From positions 10,913,001-10,977,000 of the forward strand of contig CATNEN010000007.1 of the NCBI GenBank assembly GCA_950097015.1: a stretch of 64,000 nucleotides of DNA, in the 5' to 3' direction. Positions 1 to 9,338 of this stretch are shown here, piece after piece. This DNA comes from Macrostomum hystrix (Eukaryota > Platyhelminthes > Macrostomidae). The notes under the pieces are model-generated. The model did not search any database. It was not told where the DNA came from and saw only the letters and a list, made by a program, of their open reading frames with translations. Positions within the stretch are counted from its first letter, which is position 1. Each line of letters opens with the position of its first letter. A program made the translations under genes and the position numbers.

Positions 1-2
1 GT

Positions 3-3000
3 GGGGGCCACCGGGGCGCCAATCGTGGCCTGGAAGCCCCGGAGGGCATGGCAGCGGTCGGCGCGCAGCTGGCAGATCAGCCGCTCGTGCCGCCGCGAGA
101 GGTCAGTCGGCGGAGGAGGCGGCAGGTGGCCCGAGGTGCAGGCGGCGTGCCAGGGCAGCGAGCTCGTGCCCGCAGCGTCGGCGGCCGCCGCGCGGTACAG
201 CTGGTGCCAGCGGGCAAGGCAGTGGCGGCGAATGGCGGCCTGGGCCGCAGCCAGCGGGATGTGGGCCTCAGCCTGCGGCAGCGCGGAGCCGCGCTTGGCA
301 ATGGCATCGACCGCCTCGTTGCCAGGGATGCCCGCGTGGCCCGGGACCCACTGCAGGTGGACAGCGACGCCTCCGGCTGCGAGGTGGGAGAGGCTGGCCC
401 AGATGGCATCGGCAGTGGTGACGCCCGTCGAGTCGGGGCCGGACTCGAGCGCAGCCAGCGCACTCAGGGAGTCCGAGCACACGCGGACCGGCGACAGCTC
501 GGCCGGGTCCGGTGCCGCCAACACCCACTGGAGGGCCTCGGCGATGGCCACCAGCTCAGCGTGGAAGCTGGACGTCACGTGACCGGCTGGGACGCACAGT
601 GCCGTGTCGGGCTCGACCAGGGCGCCGCTGCCGCCGGCCGAGACGCCATCCTTTGCCGCTCCGTCGGTCCAGATGGCCGTGCGGGCGGGCAGCAGGCCTG
701 CCAGCGTTAGCTCAGCCGCCGCTCTCCGTGCCTCAGGCGGGTCGCACCGGGAGGAGGGGGCGGACAGCTGCAGACCAAAGGTGACGGTGTCCAGGTTGGC
801 CCAGGGAGGCGTCGCGGGGACAGCGCAAACGGGCTCGCGCGGGTAGCCGCTCAGGCCCGCGTCGGTGCTGACTCTGGTCGCCGTTTCCCGCCAGCCTCGG
901 GCGCTCTGGAGGCGGCGGCGTGGGCCCTCGGCGGCCGCGCAGGCGAGCAGCGGGTTGTCGGGCGGGAGCCTGAGGGCGCGCTCGAGGAGAAGGCCGGCGT
1001 GCATCTCGGCGCGGACCGCCATCGGGGGCAGGCCGGCCTCTCGTTCTAGCACCTCCGACCTGGTGTTCCGAGGGCACCCGGTGATGACGCGCGCGCACAG
1101 GCGCTGGGCTCGGTCCAGCTGCTCAATGGCCGTCTTGCAGGCCGACGGCATCCAGGCGCCGGCCGCGTACTCCAGCACCGGCCGCACGTAGGCAGTGTAG
1201 AGCCGGCGCACGTCGGTCTGCTTGGCGCCCCAGCTGCTACCGGAGAGCGCGGCCAGGACGCCGCACCGGGCGCGGGCGCGGCCTGCGACGTTGGCGGCGT
1301 GCGCGGTGAAGCTCAGCAGGCGGTCCAGGATGACGCCGAGAAACCGGGGCTGGCGGTCCGTCGCGAGGGGGGCGTCGTTCAGCTGCAGCCGCAGCTCCCG
1401 GCTGGCCTCACCTGCGGTGGTGGAAAACAGGGATGCGGCGCACTTCTCCGGCGCCAGCTGCAGCCGCCACTTGTTTGCCCACTCGGCCGTCGCATCGATG
1501 GCCCGCTGCGCTTTCGCCTCGGCCTCCTCCACAGTCAGGCCTTGCACTGCAATGGCCAGGTCGTCCGCGTAGAGGAGCGGCGTGCAGTCGGGCGGCAGCT
1601 GGTCCGGCAGGTCGTTAATGAAAAGCGCGAAGAGCAGCGGGGCAAGAACGCTCCCCTGTGGTAAGCCCTCGCGGAAGAGCCGCCAGCTGCTCGTCGCGCC
1701 GTCGACCCTGACGGCGGCCCTTCGGTCGGCCAGGAAGCTGCTGAGCCAGCGGACCCCGGCAGCCGGGATGCCCGCGGCGTGGAGCTTGTGCAGCAGGCCC
1801 TGCTTCCAGACGGTGTCGTACGCCCTGCGGAAGTCGAACAGAACGACGACAGTCCGCCGGGCAGGGCTGGCCTGGTGACCATCACTGATGAGCTGGGTGA
1901 GCCTGGCGATCTGGTCCTCGGTGCAGCGCCGCTTGCGGAAGCCGGCCTGAGCCGGGTGCAGCAGCTGCCGGGACTCGGCCCACCAGTAGAGCCGCGCTTG
2001 GACCAGGCGCTCGGCCAGTTTGGCCATGGCGGAGGTCAGGGCGATCGGCCGGTAGGAGCCAATCACGTCGGCCGGCTTGCCCTTCTTCAGGATCGGCACG
2101 ACGTGGGCGCGTCGCCACGCAGACGGGACCTCCCCCTTTGCCCAGGACTGGTTGATCACGTGCAGAGCCGCCCGGCGACCGGCGGGGCCGAGGTGCTGCA
2201 GGTGCTCGGCACAGATGCCGTCTGGTCCTGGGGCTTTCCTGGCCGGGAGGGAGCGAAGGACTCTGTCCAGCTCGCGAGACGAGAATTGCTTGCTAAAGTC
2301 TCCTGCCTCCGGGCTGTCAGCTTGTGCGGCGGCGCGGCTGCGGTGGTTCTCGCGGCGGAGGATGCGCGTCCTGCGGTCTTGCGGAAGGCGGCTCACGGCG
2401 GCGTACTCCTTGGCGTAAGCCTCGGCGATGTCCTTTGGTCGGACGTAGAGCTTCTGGCCCACACGGAGCGCTGCATCCCGCTGCAGGTTGTTGCTTCTGC
2501 CGTCAAGGGAGCGAACGACTCTCCAGATCTTGGAGTGGTCTGTGTCCGCTGCCACCTCGCCGGCGAAGGCACTCCAGCTGTCGCGCTTGGCGTCGGCGAT
2601 GATCTTCTTGGCGTCTGCGCTGGCCTTGTTCCAGGCCGGCCGCTCGTTCGGATCGGCAGCGGCGGCGGCCCGCGCGGCCCGACGGCTCTTCACGGCGTCC
2701 TCGACCTCCGGGGTCCACCAGGCCTTCGGGGACGGCCGGGCCCCTCGCGGGATGAACGCCTTGTCGGCCGTCATGATGGCCTCGGTCAGCAGCCGGTTGG
2801 CTTCGGTGGCCGTCGCGGGCGGCAGGGCGTCCCAGCCAGCCAGGGCCTCCTCGGTCTGCGCGCGGAAGCCGGCCCAGTCCGCTTTGGCCCAGGCCCGCCG
2901 GGCGGCGCCCGCTCTCTTGGCTGCGCCTCGGCTGCCATGAATGATGACGCTGATCGGCAGGTGGTCCGATCCGACGTCCCTCCGCACCTGCCACTCAGCC

Positions 3001-3749
3001 CGGCTGGCGAGCGACTTGTGGCACAGGCTGACGTCGGGCGCCGTCTGCCGAGCATCGGCGCGGCGCGGCATGTGGGTGTGGCTGCCGTCATTCAGGATGC
3101 GCATGCCGGAAATAACGGACCATTCAAAGGCGGCCGTGCCCAGGTCCGTCTCTTCCGATTCGGGGTCCCAGGCCGGGTGGTGCGCGTTGAGGTCCCCTAG
3201 GATCACCGTGCTGGCACCTGACGGGAGCCACTGGGGGTTGAAACGCTGCACGCGGTCGTCGCCTTCGGCGTTTCTGATGGGCGGCACGTACAGGCAGTGA
3301 ATGTCCAGGCTCTCGACCGTCTTCTCAGATGGGAAAACCCGGATGCCGGCCCACTCGGTGGAGACGTCCTCGGGGGCGCAGGGCCGCTCATGCAGCACCT
3401 CGTAGCGCAGCCCCTCGCGGATAAGGATCGCGACCCCTCCGCCGCGGGTGGGGCCACCTGAGCGCCGGCCGCTCTGTCTGTGGCGCCAGACTGCATTGAA
3501 GCCCGGCAGGCGTGGTTCCCTTCCTTCGGCGGTGTGGGTCTCTTGAAGACAGGCCACGTCAACACGCAGGTCCAGGAGCAGCTTGCACAGTTCGGGCGTC
3601 TTGGCAACGACGCCCTCTGCGTTGAGTTGCAGGAGGTGCAGGCTGCTGGGGGCCTGAGCGCGCGCGGACCGACGGTCGGGCTGGCGCTTTGCACCGCCGG
3701 GGGCCCGCCGTTGAGGCTCGGCAGGCTGCGTCGGCAGTTGGTCAGTCAT
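3..3749 (-). CDS. Non-LTR retrotransposon polyprotein (APE endonuclease, reverse transcriptase, RNase H), runs off left edge
   Basis: I read this minus-strand frame codon by codon from the ATG at 3749-3747 to the window edge and found no stop, so at least 1,249 codons are open. Residues about 35-265 form an APE-type endonuclease: LQETH (Glu70), GDLNAHHPAW (Asp186, Asn188) and SDHLPI (His263). The reverse transcriptase follows: FDFRRAYD with Asp639, GLPQGSVLAPLLF around 698, and YADD at 727-730. RNase H comes last, with Asp1029 (WTDGA), Glu1065 (HAEL), Asp1093 (SDSL), His1138 and Asp1148. An in-frame TAA lies directly upstream of the ATG. The order EN-RT-RNase H fits I/R1/LOA-type LINEs, which nick target DNA and prime reverse transcription there. 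No CCHC finger is visible before the edge; the 3' end is outside the window. The intact frame implies a young, possibly active copy. Confidence 0.93.
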   Translation of the reverse strand, partial: MTDQLPTQPAEPQRRAPGGAKRQPDRRSARAQAPSSLHLLQLNAEGVVAKTPELCKLLLDLRVDVACLQETHTAEGREPRLPGFNAVWRHRQSGRRSGGPTRGGGVAILIREGLRYEVLHERPCAPEDVSTEWAGIRVFPSEKTVESLDIHCLYVPPIRNAEGDDRVQRFNPQWLPSGASTVILGDLNAHHPAWDPESEETDLGTAAFEWSVISGMRILNDGSHTHMPRRADARQTAPDVSLCHKSLASRAEWQVRRDVGSDHLPISVIIHGSRGAAKRAGAARRAWAKADWAGFRAQTEEALAGWDALPPATATEANRLLTEAIMTADKAFIPRGARPSPKAWWTPEVEDAVKSRRAARAAAAADPNERPAWNKASADAKKIIADAKRDSWSAFAGEVAADTDHSKIWRVVRSLDGRSNNLQRDAALRVGQKLYVRPKDIAEAYAKEYAAVSRLPQDRRTRILRRENHRSRAAAQADSPEAGDFSKQFSSRELDRVLRSLPARKAPGPDGICAEHLQHLGPAGRRAALHVINQSWAKGEVPSAWRRAHVVPILKKGKPADVIGSYRPIALTSAMAKLAERLVQARLYWWAESRQLLHPAQAGFRKRRCTEDQIARLTQLISDGHQASPARRTVVVLFDFRRAYDTVWKQGLLHKLHAAGIPAAGVRWLSSFLADRRAAVRVDGATSSWRLFREGLPQGSVLAPLLFALFINDLPDQLPPDCTPLLYADDLAIAVQGLTVEEAEAKAQRAIDATAEWANKWRLQLAPEKCAASLFSTTAGEASRELRLQLNDAPLATDRQPRFLGVILDRLLSFTAHAANVAGRARARCGVLAALSGSSWGAKQTDVRRLYTAYVRPVLEYAAGAWMPSACKTAIEQLDRAQRLCARVITGCPRNTRSEVLEREAGLPPMAVRAEMHAGLLLERALRLPPDNPLLACAAAEGPRRRLQSARGWRETATRVSTDAGLSGYPREPVCAVPATPPWANLDTVTFGLQLSAPSSRCDPPEARRAAAELTLAGLLPARTAIWTDGAAKDGVSAGGSGALVEPDTALCVPAGHVTSSFHAELVAIAEALQWVLAAPDPAELSPVRVCSDSLSALAALESGPDSTGVTTADAIWASLSHLAAGGVAVHLQWVPGHAGIPGNEAVDAIAKRGSALPQAEAHIPLAAAQAAIRRHCLARWHQLYRAAAADAAGTSSLPWHAACTSGHLPPPPPTDLSRRHERLICQLRADRCHALRGFQATIGAPVAP

Positions 3750-4042
3750 TTAGGACCGGTTCGGACCGCCAGATGCTTGTTGGGCGGTGAGATAGGGCTG
3801 TGCTGTGCTGTGCTTTGCTGGGCTTTGGGAGGGCCCGTTTGATGGCCTGCATTTCGTAGGACTTGCGTCCTCCGGGGGGCACCTCGTGGAGGCGCAGGCC
3901 ATTGCCCCCCTCCTCAGTGCGTCTCGCGCAGATGAGTTGAAAATTCTGCTGAGTAGTCGAACCGCGTGCCAATCCTCCTGACGGAAATGATGGCGTCTGG
4001 GCACATCGCCCGGAAGCCCGATGTACCTGAATTACCTGGAAG
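3742..4042 (-). CDS. Possible 3' remnant of LINE ORF1
   Basis: A minus-strand frame stays open from about 4042 and ends at the TGA at 3744-3742. That stop overlaps the start of the EN-RT-RNase H frame (ATGACTGA), a stop/start arrangement common between ORF1 and ORF2 of non-LTR elements. The visible part is about 100 residues, ends in SEPVLND, and contains a basic stretch near LHEVPPGGRKSYEM. I see no zinc knuckle or coiled coil and recognise no family. Upstream of about 4040 the sequence becomes a minisatellite, so the 5' part of the element looks truncated or replaced. It could equally be 5' UTR that happens to be open. Confidence 0.35.
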
Positions 4043-4049
4043 TCTGGAG

Positions 4050-4703
4050 GATTATGAAGGGATTCTAGAGGGATTCTAGAGAGCTTTTAGAGGGATTCTA
4101 GCGGGCTATTGGGGATTCTAGAGGGATTTTAGAGGGATTTTAGACCTGTTCTAGAATGATGTCTAGAGTAATTCTAGTGATGTCTAGAGTAATTCTAGTG
4201 ATGTCTAGAGTAATTCTAGTGATGTCTAGAGTAATTCTAGTGATGTCTAGAGTAATTCTAGTGATGTCTAGAGTAATTCTAGTGATGTCTAGAGGAATTC
4301 TAGTGATGTCTAGAGTAATTCTAGTGATGTCTAGAGGAATTCTAGTGATGTCTAGAGTAATTCTAGTGATGTCTAGAGGAATTCTAGTGATGTCTAGAGT
4401 AATTCTAGTGATGTCTAGAGGAATTCTAGTGATGTCTAGAGGAATTTTAGTGATGTCTAGAGTAATTCTAGTGATGTCTAGAGTAATTCTAGTGATGTCT
4501 AGAGTAATTCTAGTGATGTCTAGAGGAATTCTAGTGATGTCTAGAGGAATTTTAGTGATGTCTAGAGTAATTCTAGTGATGTCTAGAGTAATTCTAGTGA
4601 TGTCTAGAGTAATTCTAGTGATGTCTAGAGGAATTCTAGTGATGTCTAGAGGAATTTTAGTGATGTCTAGAGGAATTCTAGTGATGTCTAGAGTAATTCT
4701 AGT
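4050..4703. repeat. 21-bp minisatellite of quasi-palindromic units
   Basis: From 4156 to 4703 about 26 tandem 21-bp units carry ATGTCTAGAG(T/G)AATTCTAG. Each unit is nearly self-complementary (CTAGA...TCTAG). Degenerate GATTCTAGAGG relatives occur on both sides, at 4050-4155 and about 4730-4750. Because 21 is divisible by three, long frames stay open on both strands, but they have no protein character. Confidence 0.95.
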
Positions 4704-6191
4704 TGGTATTTTGGGGGATTCACTGTGGTTCTGGAGGGATTCTAGAGGGAGCGCGTTGAGCAGCGGCCTTGTCGCGACACAGAAGTGCAATGTCTTTGGC
4801 GTACGCGAGGAAGTGAAGAAGGGCATGGGAACCAGCGTGACAGCCCGTAGGTCACCAGAACTCGTCTGAGCAAACGTCCTGGATTCTTTGTAGAGATCTA
4901 CCAGCGTGGGGGACGCCATGCTGGGACAGCAGCATGAAATGCTCGAGCACAATCGAAACTGATCGCTGGCGGGTCTTCCAGACCTCGACTATTTAGTCCA
5001 CTACTAGTGGACCAAAATGGCAGATAGAAATAGGAAAAGAAGCTTGCTTGCTTGCTTCAACTGAGTCACTTTGCAGAAAGCAACTGTCTTTAGATTCTTC
5101 TGATCAATAATAAAACAAAAAGTTAGCCCTGAACTCTGCAACTTTATGTAGAACAGGAGGAAGCTGCATTAGAAGTGGCATACAGGACAGCTGGGTAACC
5201 TATCGTCACAGTAAGAGCATAAAAAAGCTTTCATCAAGAATCCCCTGCTTTTGCTACCTGATGAATCAGTTGATAGAAAATATCCCTTTCGACATTACGC
5301 TGATTGATTAAAAAACGAATTGCAACGGATCTGTAGTGCAACTGTGGTACATCTCTCGCCCAGCGTGTAAAAGTACATTGCTGATTACTCAGTGCCGCTC
5401 AATCGAGCCTAGCCAAAGAGATGGTCTGAGCAGCTGGGAAGTGTTTGCCAGCTGATGCGGAAGGCTAGCCGGAGGTCGATAGTGGCACAGAGTGTGAGCA
5501 GTGCTCAATCAGATTGCTGAACAAGAGTTTAATTGCTGCCACCATTGAGAATAACTTTCATCCATTAGCGACCCTGCCAGACAGACAGGTCGATCTGAGG
5601 GGGCCGGCTGCGCGTACTGCGCCGCCCTGTGCGCATCGGCAGCTAATGACCAGCGACATGCTCGACCCCGCGGCCCCCGTGCGTAACGGGAATCAAATCT
5701 GATCAGCTCTCTCTCAAGTCCGGCATGTGGCAGGCAGGTCGATACCAACCCTAAGCATTCTGGGCAGCCGGGCTCCGTGATTCACTGCAGCTGCCACTGC
5801 TCTGCCATTAGGCAGACAAAGCCCGCTTGTCTCGGAGCCTATATTTTATAGACTCGGCCAACGGAAGCCGCGCAGGGTCACATCCCGGCGAAGCGGCCTG
5901 GACAGCACGAAGTGATCTGTCAGAAGGTCTGATCCATGCAATATCCAGGAGTGGAATATATTGCTTTAGCTGGCCTCCCAAAGTCATCATCTCCGGCGCT
6001 GTCAAGCACTAATCTTACTGGGCGGGGGAGACCAGGGAGGGGAGAACTGGAGGCGTCCGCTGATTGAGTGAGGGGTGGCTAGCGAACGAAGAAGCTGCAC
6101 GAGGGCTGATCTCTCACCCCTGCCCGAATATTCCCAGTCGGATACAAGACTCTGATCTCTTCCTTCCCGGCGAGCTCGGTGTTCTCCCAGC
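4704..6191. other. Intergenic, upstream of the DEG/ENaC gene
   Basis: No gene is supportable here. A perfect 17-bp palindrome, GTCCACTACTAGTGGAC, lies at 4996-5012. The last 60 bases are pyrimidine-rich and end in a CAG one base before the channel ATG (see the splice-acceptor entry). Confidence 0.6.
6150..6191 (+). promoter_or_regulatory. Probable splice acceptor (trans-splice site?) just before the DEG/ENaC ATG
   Basis: A pyrimidine-rich run, CTCTGATCTCTTCCTTCCCG, is followed by TGTTCTCCCAG and then by C-ATG at 6192. An acceptor a single base before a start codon would leave a 5' UTR donated by another exon or by a spliced leader. No RNA evidence is available. Confidence 0.45.
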
Positions 6192-8036
6192 ATGGCGGGG
6201 CTCTCCTACCCACGCTCTGCGGTGCCGGTCCCTCAGGAGGAGCTGCCAGTGTGGGTCCTGCGTGACGAGGCGGAGGGCTCGACGCGGCCTGCCGCCTCGG
6301 AGGCGCCCATCGGCGGAGGCGGCGGCAGGCAGACTCGCGAGCTGGCGCTGTCCCGGCACCGCAGGCTGACGGTCGCCAGGTTTCTGGACACGGCGGCCAT
6401 TCACGGCCTGTGGCACGTGGGCGCGGCCCCTTGTGGCGCGGCCTGGGCGGTGGTTCTGGCGGGGATGCTGAGCTGCCTGGGCCTGCACGTGTTCCAGCAG
6501 GTGTCGGAGTACTACAAGTTTCCGCTGCAGTCCTCAACGCGGGAGATCCTCAACGACTTCAGGTTCCCCAGCGTGACGGTGTGCGAGGCGTGGCAGATGC
6601 GCTTCTTCAGGGCCGGCTACCCGGCGGCGCTGCGGCGGGTGCCCGACCTCAGCGACTTCCTGCTGCTCTCGCATGGCCTGTTCGGCCTGCCCAAGTCGCT
6701 GCCGGGGCTGCACTTTCTGGGCAATGCCACCGCGCTGGGAGTGTCGGTGCAGGACCTGCTGATCCAGTGCAAGTTCTGCGACTCGCTCTGCCAGCCGTCT
6801 CAGTTCTCCGCCTTCTACCACAGGCAGTACGGCAACTGCTTCACCTTCCGGCCGCAGGGCGTCCAGGAGAGGCCGCACGATGGCCTGAGCCTCATCCTGT
6901 ACTCGCCAGCCTCCGACCCGCACTTCCGCAACTGGAGCGACCCGGCCGTGCTGGACGGCTCCACGGACACGGGCCTGGAAACCAATGGGGTGCTGGTGAC
7001 AGCGCACGAGGCCAACTCGGTGCCCAGGGTCAGCGAGGACTCGATCATGGCAGCGACCAGCCACGAGACCAAGATCGGCCTGAGAGAGGTGCGCACCCAG
7101 CTGCTCAACACGCCCCAGAGACCGTGTGAGGAGGCCTCTGAGTTCTTCGTTCGCGACCCGCTCGTGCCGACGGTCAGAACGTACAAGACCAGCCTGGCGG
7201 ACCGGCTGGAGTGGCAGGAGGCGGAGCAGATCCAGGCCAGGTGTGGCTGCCTTCCCACGGGTCCCGTCGGCCTGCCGACTCACCTGAGGCCCGGCCGCCA
7301 TTGCGACGACCTGTTTGACGCACAGGGCGGCGGCTTCCAGGGATTTCACCGGCGAGTCCGGGCTCTGTGCGGCGACCTGCTTCTTGCTGGCAACTTCTCC
7401 GCCTGCAGGGACCTCGTGCGGGACCACATGCCGGACCTGTGGCGCAACTGGGAGGCGCTGCAGTGTCACCAGCGGCTCACCGAGCAGCTCGTGGAGGAGG
7501 CCGAGCACGCCGAGGACCAGTGCTCCTCGACTGGCTACCAGTTTCAGATCTTCACCTCGGAGCTGCCCGACTCTGCCAGCCACCAGCACGGCCGCTACGA
7601 CGCCAGGCTGATCTTCCAGACCTTCTCCGGCATTTTGGACGCCTACCTGAAGCAGTTCGCCAACTCCAGCCTGCCCGTGGACCGCCTGCCCGCCGTGGTG
7701 AGGGCCGTGCGGGCCCGCCAGCTGCGCCCGGGCGACTGCACCCGCATGGACAGCAACAGAAAGTTCGCCAATGAGAGCCACTGCCTGCAGGTGCAAAAGT
7801 TCATCTCCAGGCACTTCCTCAGGGTGCAGGTGTATCCCTTCAGCCTCAGCGTCGTCTACATCGCCGAGGAGCGCAGCTACTCCACTGTGGACCTGCTGTC
7901 GCATCTTGGCGGCATCCTCGGCCTCTGGATGGGCTCCTCCGTGATCTCGCTGGCCGAGCTGCTGGAGCTGCTGGCCACCCTGTGCGCCTCGCACATTAGC
8001 TTCCGCATCAACTTCCCGCTGCAGCACAGAAAGTAA
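6192..8036 (+). CDS. DEG/ENaC-family cation channel subunit
   Basis: This uninterrupted 614-residue frame has the two-pass topology of epithelial/acid-sensing/peptide-gated sodium channels, which form trimers in the plasma membrane. The N-terminal cytoplasmic part ends in the gating His-Gly pair (IHG, residues 70-72). TM1 spans about 82-101 and is followed by the FPSVTVC motif (125-131). The extracellular domain carries the GNCFTF motif and a cysteine-rich thumb/palm region (RCGCLP, RHCDD, ALCGD, LQCHQ, DQCSSTGYQF). TM2, about 573-598, contains LGLWMGSSVISLAELLELL, whose G581-S582-S583 occupies the G/A-x-S selectivity filter. Length is within the family range (500-700). I see no internal intron. 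The start is chosen as the first ATG in frame, directly behind a CAG acceptor. Ligand (peptide, acid, mechanical) and subfamily cannot be told from the sequence alone. Confidence 0.93.
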   Translation: MAGLSYPRSAVPVPQEELPVWVLRDEAEGSTRPAASEAPIGGGGGRQTRELALSRHRRLTVARFLDTAAIHGLWHVGAAPCGAAWAVVLAGMLSCLGLHVFQQVSEYYKFPLQSSTREILNDFRFPSVTVCEAWQMRFFRAGYPAALRRVPDLSDFLLLSHGLFGLPKSLPGLHFLGNATALGVSVQDLLIQCKFCDSLCQPSQFSAFYHRQYGNCFTFRPQGVQERPHDGLSLILYSPASDPHFRNWSDPAVLDGSTDTGLETNGVLVTAHEANSVPRVSEDSIMAATSHETKIGLREVRTQLLNTPQRPCEEASEFFVRDPLVPTVRTYKTSLADRLEWQEAEQIQARCGCLPTGPVGLPTHLRPGRHCDDLFDAQGGGFQGFHRRVRALCGDLLLAGNFSACRDLVRDHMPDLWRNWEALQCHQRLTEQLVEEAEHAEDQCSSTGYQFQIFTSELPDSASHQHGRYDARLIFQTFSGILDAYLKQFANSSLPVDRLPAVVRAVRARQLRPGDCTRMDSNRKFANESHCLQVQKFISRHFLRVQVYPFSLSVVYIAEERSYSTVDLLSHLGGILGLWMGSSVISLAELLELLATLCASHISFRINFPLQHRK

Positions 8037-8103
8037 ACTGTAACCACCGAAATCGACTTGAGCAAAGTTTTCAGATTATATCAGCCAGCAGGAGTCTGAG
8101 TCT

Positions 8104-8345
8104 GCCTCATTGCTGACTCCACCAGACTCATTACTGAATCTACCAGTCTCATTGCTGACTCCACCAGACTCATTACTGTATCTACCAGTCTCATTGCTGA
8201 CTCCACCAGACTCATTACTGAATCTACCAGTCTCATTGCTGACTCCACCAGACTCATTACTGAATCTACCAGTCTCATTGCTGACTCCACCAGACTCATT
8301 ACTGAATCTACCAGTCTCATTGCTGACTCCACCAGACTCATTGGT
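8104..8345. repeat. 42-bp minisatellite in the 3' flank of the DEG/ENaC gene
   Basis: About 5.5 copies of a 42-bp unit lie about 70 bp past the stop codon. Each unit is a diverged pair of 21-mers, TTGCTGACTCCACCAGACTC and TTACTGAATCTACCAGTCTC. They probably sit in the 3' UTR, since an ATTAAA signal lies at 8386-8391. Confidence 0.92.
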
Positions 8346-8385
8346 ACCAGTTTCATTCTTAATTTTTGCTTAACTCTTTAGTTTT

Positions 8386-8391
8386 ATTAAA
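8386..8391 (+). terminator. Candidate poly(A) signal ATTAAA for the DEG/ENaC gene
   Basis: ATTAAA lies 350 bp after the stop codon, past the 42-bp array. It is the first such signal I noticed downstream; no cleavage data are available. Confidence 0.4.
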
Positions 8392-9338
8392 GCAAAGTTT
8401 CACCATTAAGCTGATTCATAAATCGATTTTCTCGTGTTGAATTTTTTCCTTGGTCGACACCTAAAAGTCGTAATCTATAACCTAAACCTAATGTGAGTGG
8501 ACGCAACTGTTTGCCCATAAGCAACTGATTGAGGGCTCAGTCAATTTGTCTTGCACTGAACTCCTGTCGGCCAAATGCAATGTGTTGCTGCTAATTCCAT
8601 CCCTCACCTGACGCTCGCGCCCCACCTATCCCAAATGCTGCGGCATGGCCAGCTGGGCAGGCCGGTCCGGCATGCGGGTGCATCGTGCGCCGACTGCGGT
8701 TCGCTTTGCCAGCGGCCGCATAAATCATTTGGGACTTGAGCTCTCCGCTGCATGCATGGCGGGCCGAAGATGATAGATTTCGAGCCGATTCTCCTGGAGC
8801 TCGGGAATGCGCGAGGCCGAGTGAGCCCATGTTTGATCCAGGGGCATTGGAAACACCGAAAATGACTCAAGGGGGACCCGGGAGGTTGGCAGGGTCTCCT
8901 GCAACCCCAAGGGAACTAATGAATAGCGTAGCGCCAAGAGGACAACAGGGTCACATGACCGCAAGAAGGAAACAGGTTCAGGCGACTCTAAAAGGGCAAC
9001 TCGGTCACGTGACCATCAAGTTAGGTCACATGACCATCCAGATCAGGTCACGTGACTATCCAGCCTGAGTCACGTGATAGGACGTTGACTTCAATAGACA
9101 CCAGGATCTCCTATGGGTCTCCTATGACCTCAGGAAATAAAAAGGCCATGTTGGCCTGGAGGGCAAATCCGCAAATCTGCAGGTCGTGGCTGACAAGCTT
9201 GTGGCTGATCAGCTGCTCAGTTTACTAGCTTTGATTTACGAATAATGATGGGATTAGTGAAGTTCGATTAGTCAAAAAGTGAGCTTGTGATATAAGGCGC
9301 AGGTGTTTGACGAGGGTTCGCGTCGGCTTCGGCGGCAT
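8392..9338. other. Intergenic between convergent DEG/ENaC and RNase T2 genes
   Basis: No gene is supportable. The stretch holds the CACGTG cluster at 8950-9078, listed separately. AATAAA on the plus strand at about 9136 could serve a longer channel transcript. Confidence 0.5.
8950..9078. promoter_or_regulatory. Cluster of five GTCAC(G/A)TGA(C/T) palindromes (E-box/CLEAR-like)
   Basis: Ten-base sites lie at 8950-8959 (GTCACATGAC), 9004-9013 (GTCACGTGAC), 9025-9034 (GTCACATGAC), 9047-9056 (GTCACGTGAC) and 9069-9078 (GTCACGTGAT). The last four are spaced 21-22 bp apart, about two helical turns. GTCACGTGAC is the core recognised by bHLH-ZIP factors of the TFEB/MITF/USF type. The neighbouring RNase T2 gene would be a lysosomal candidate target, but these sites lie at its 3' side. 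The array may also be a short decayed minisatellite. Confidence 0.5.

Noticed and set aside
1779-3200. 473-residue plus-strand frame
   Set aside because: Shadow of the LINE EN-RT frame on the minus strand, which carries the catalytic motifs; the plus-strand product has none.
4140-4952. Long open frames on both strands through the 21-bp array (270 and 237 residues)
   Set aside because: They exist only because the repeat period is a multiple of three without stops; the peptides are pure heptad-like repeats with no domain, and both strands are equally open.
5250-5285. Hammerhead ribozyme core (CTGATGA ... GAAA)
   Set aside because: Stem II would be only about three pairs, lacks the usual G-C closing pair, and no matching stems I/III or cleavage triplet were found.
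6534-8027. 497-residue minus-strand frame under the DEG/ENaC gene
   Set aside because: Antisense shadow in GC-rich coding sequence; no recognisable domain, while the plus frame has all the channel motifs.
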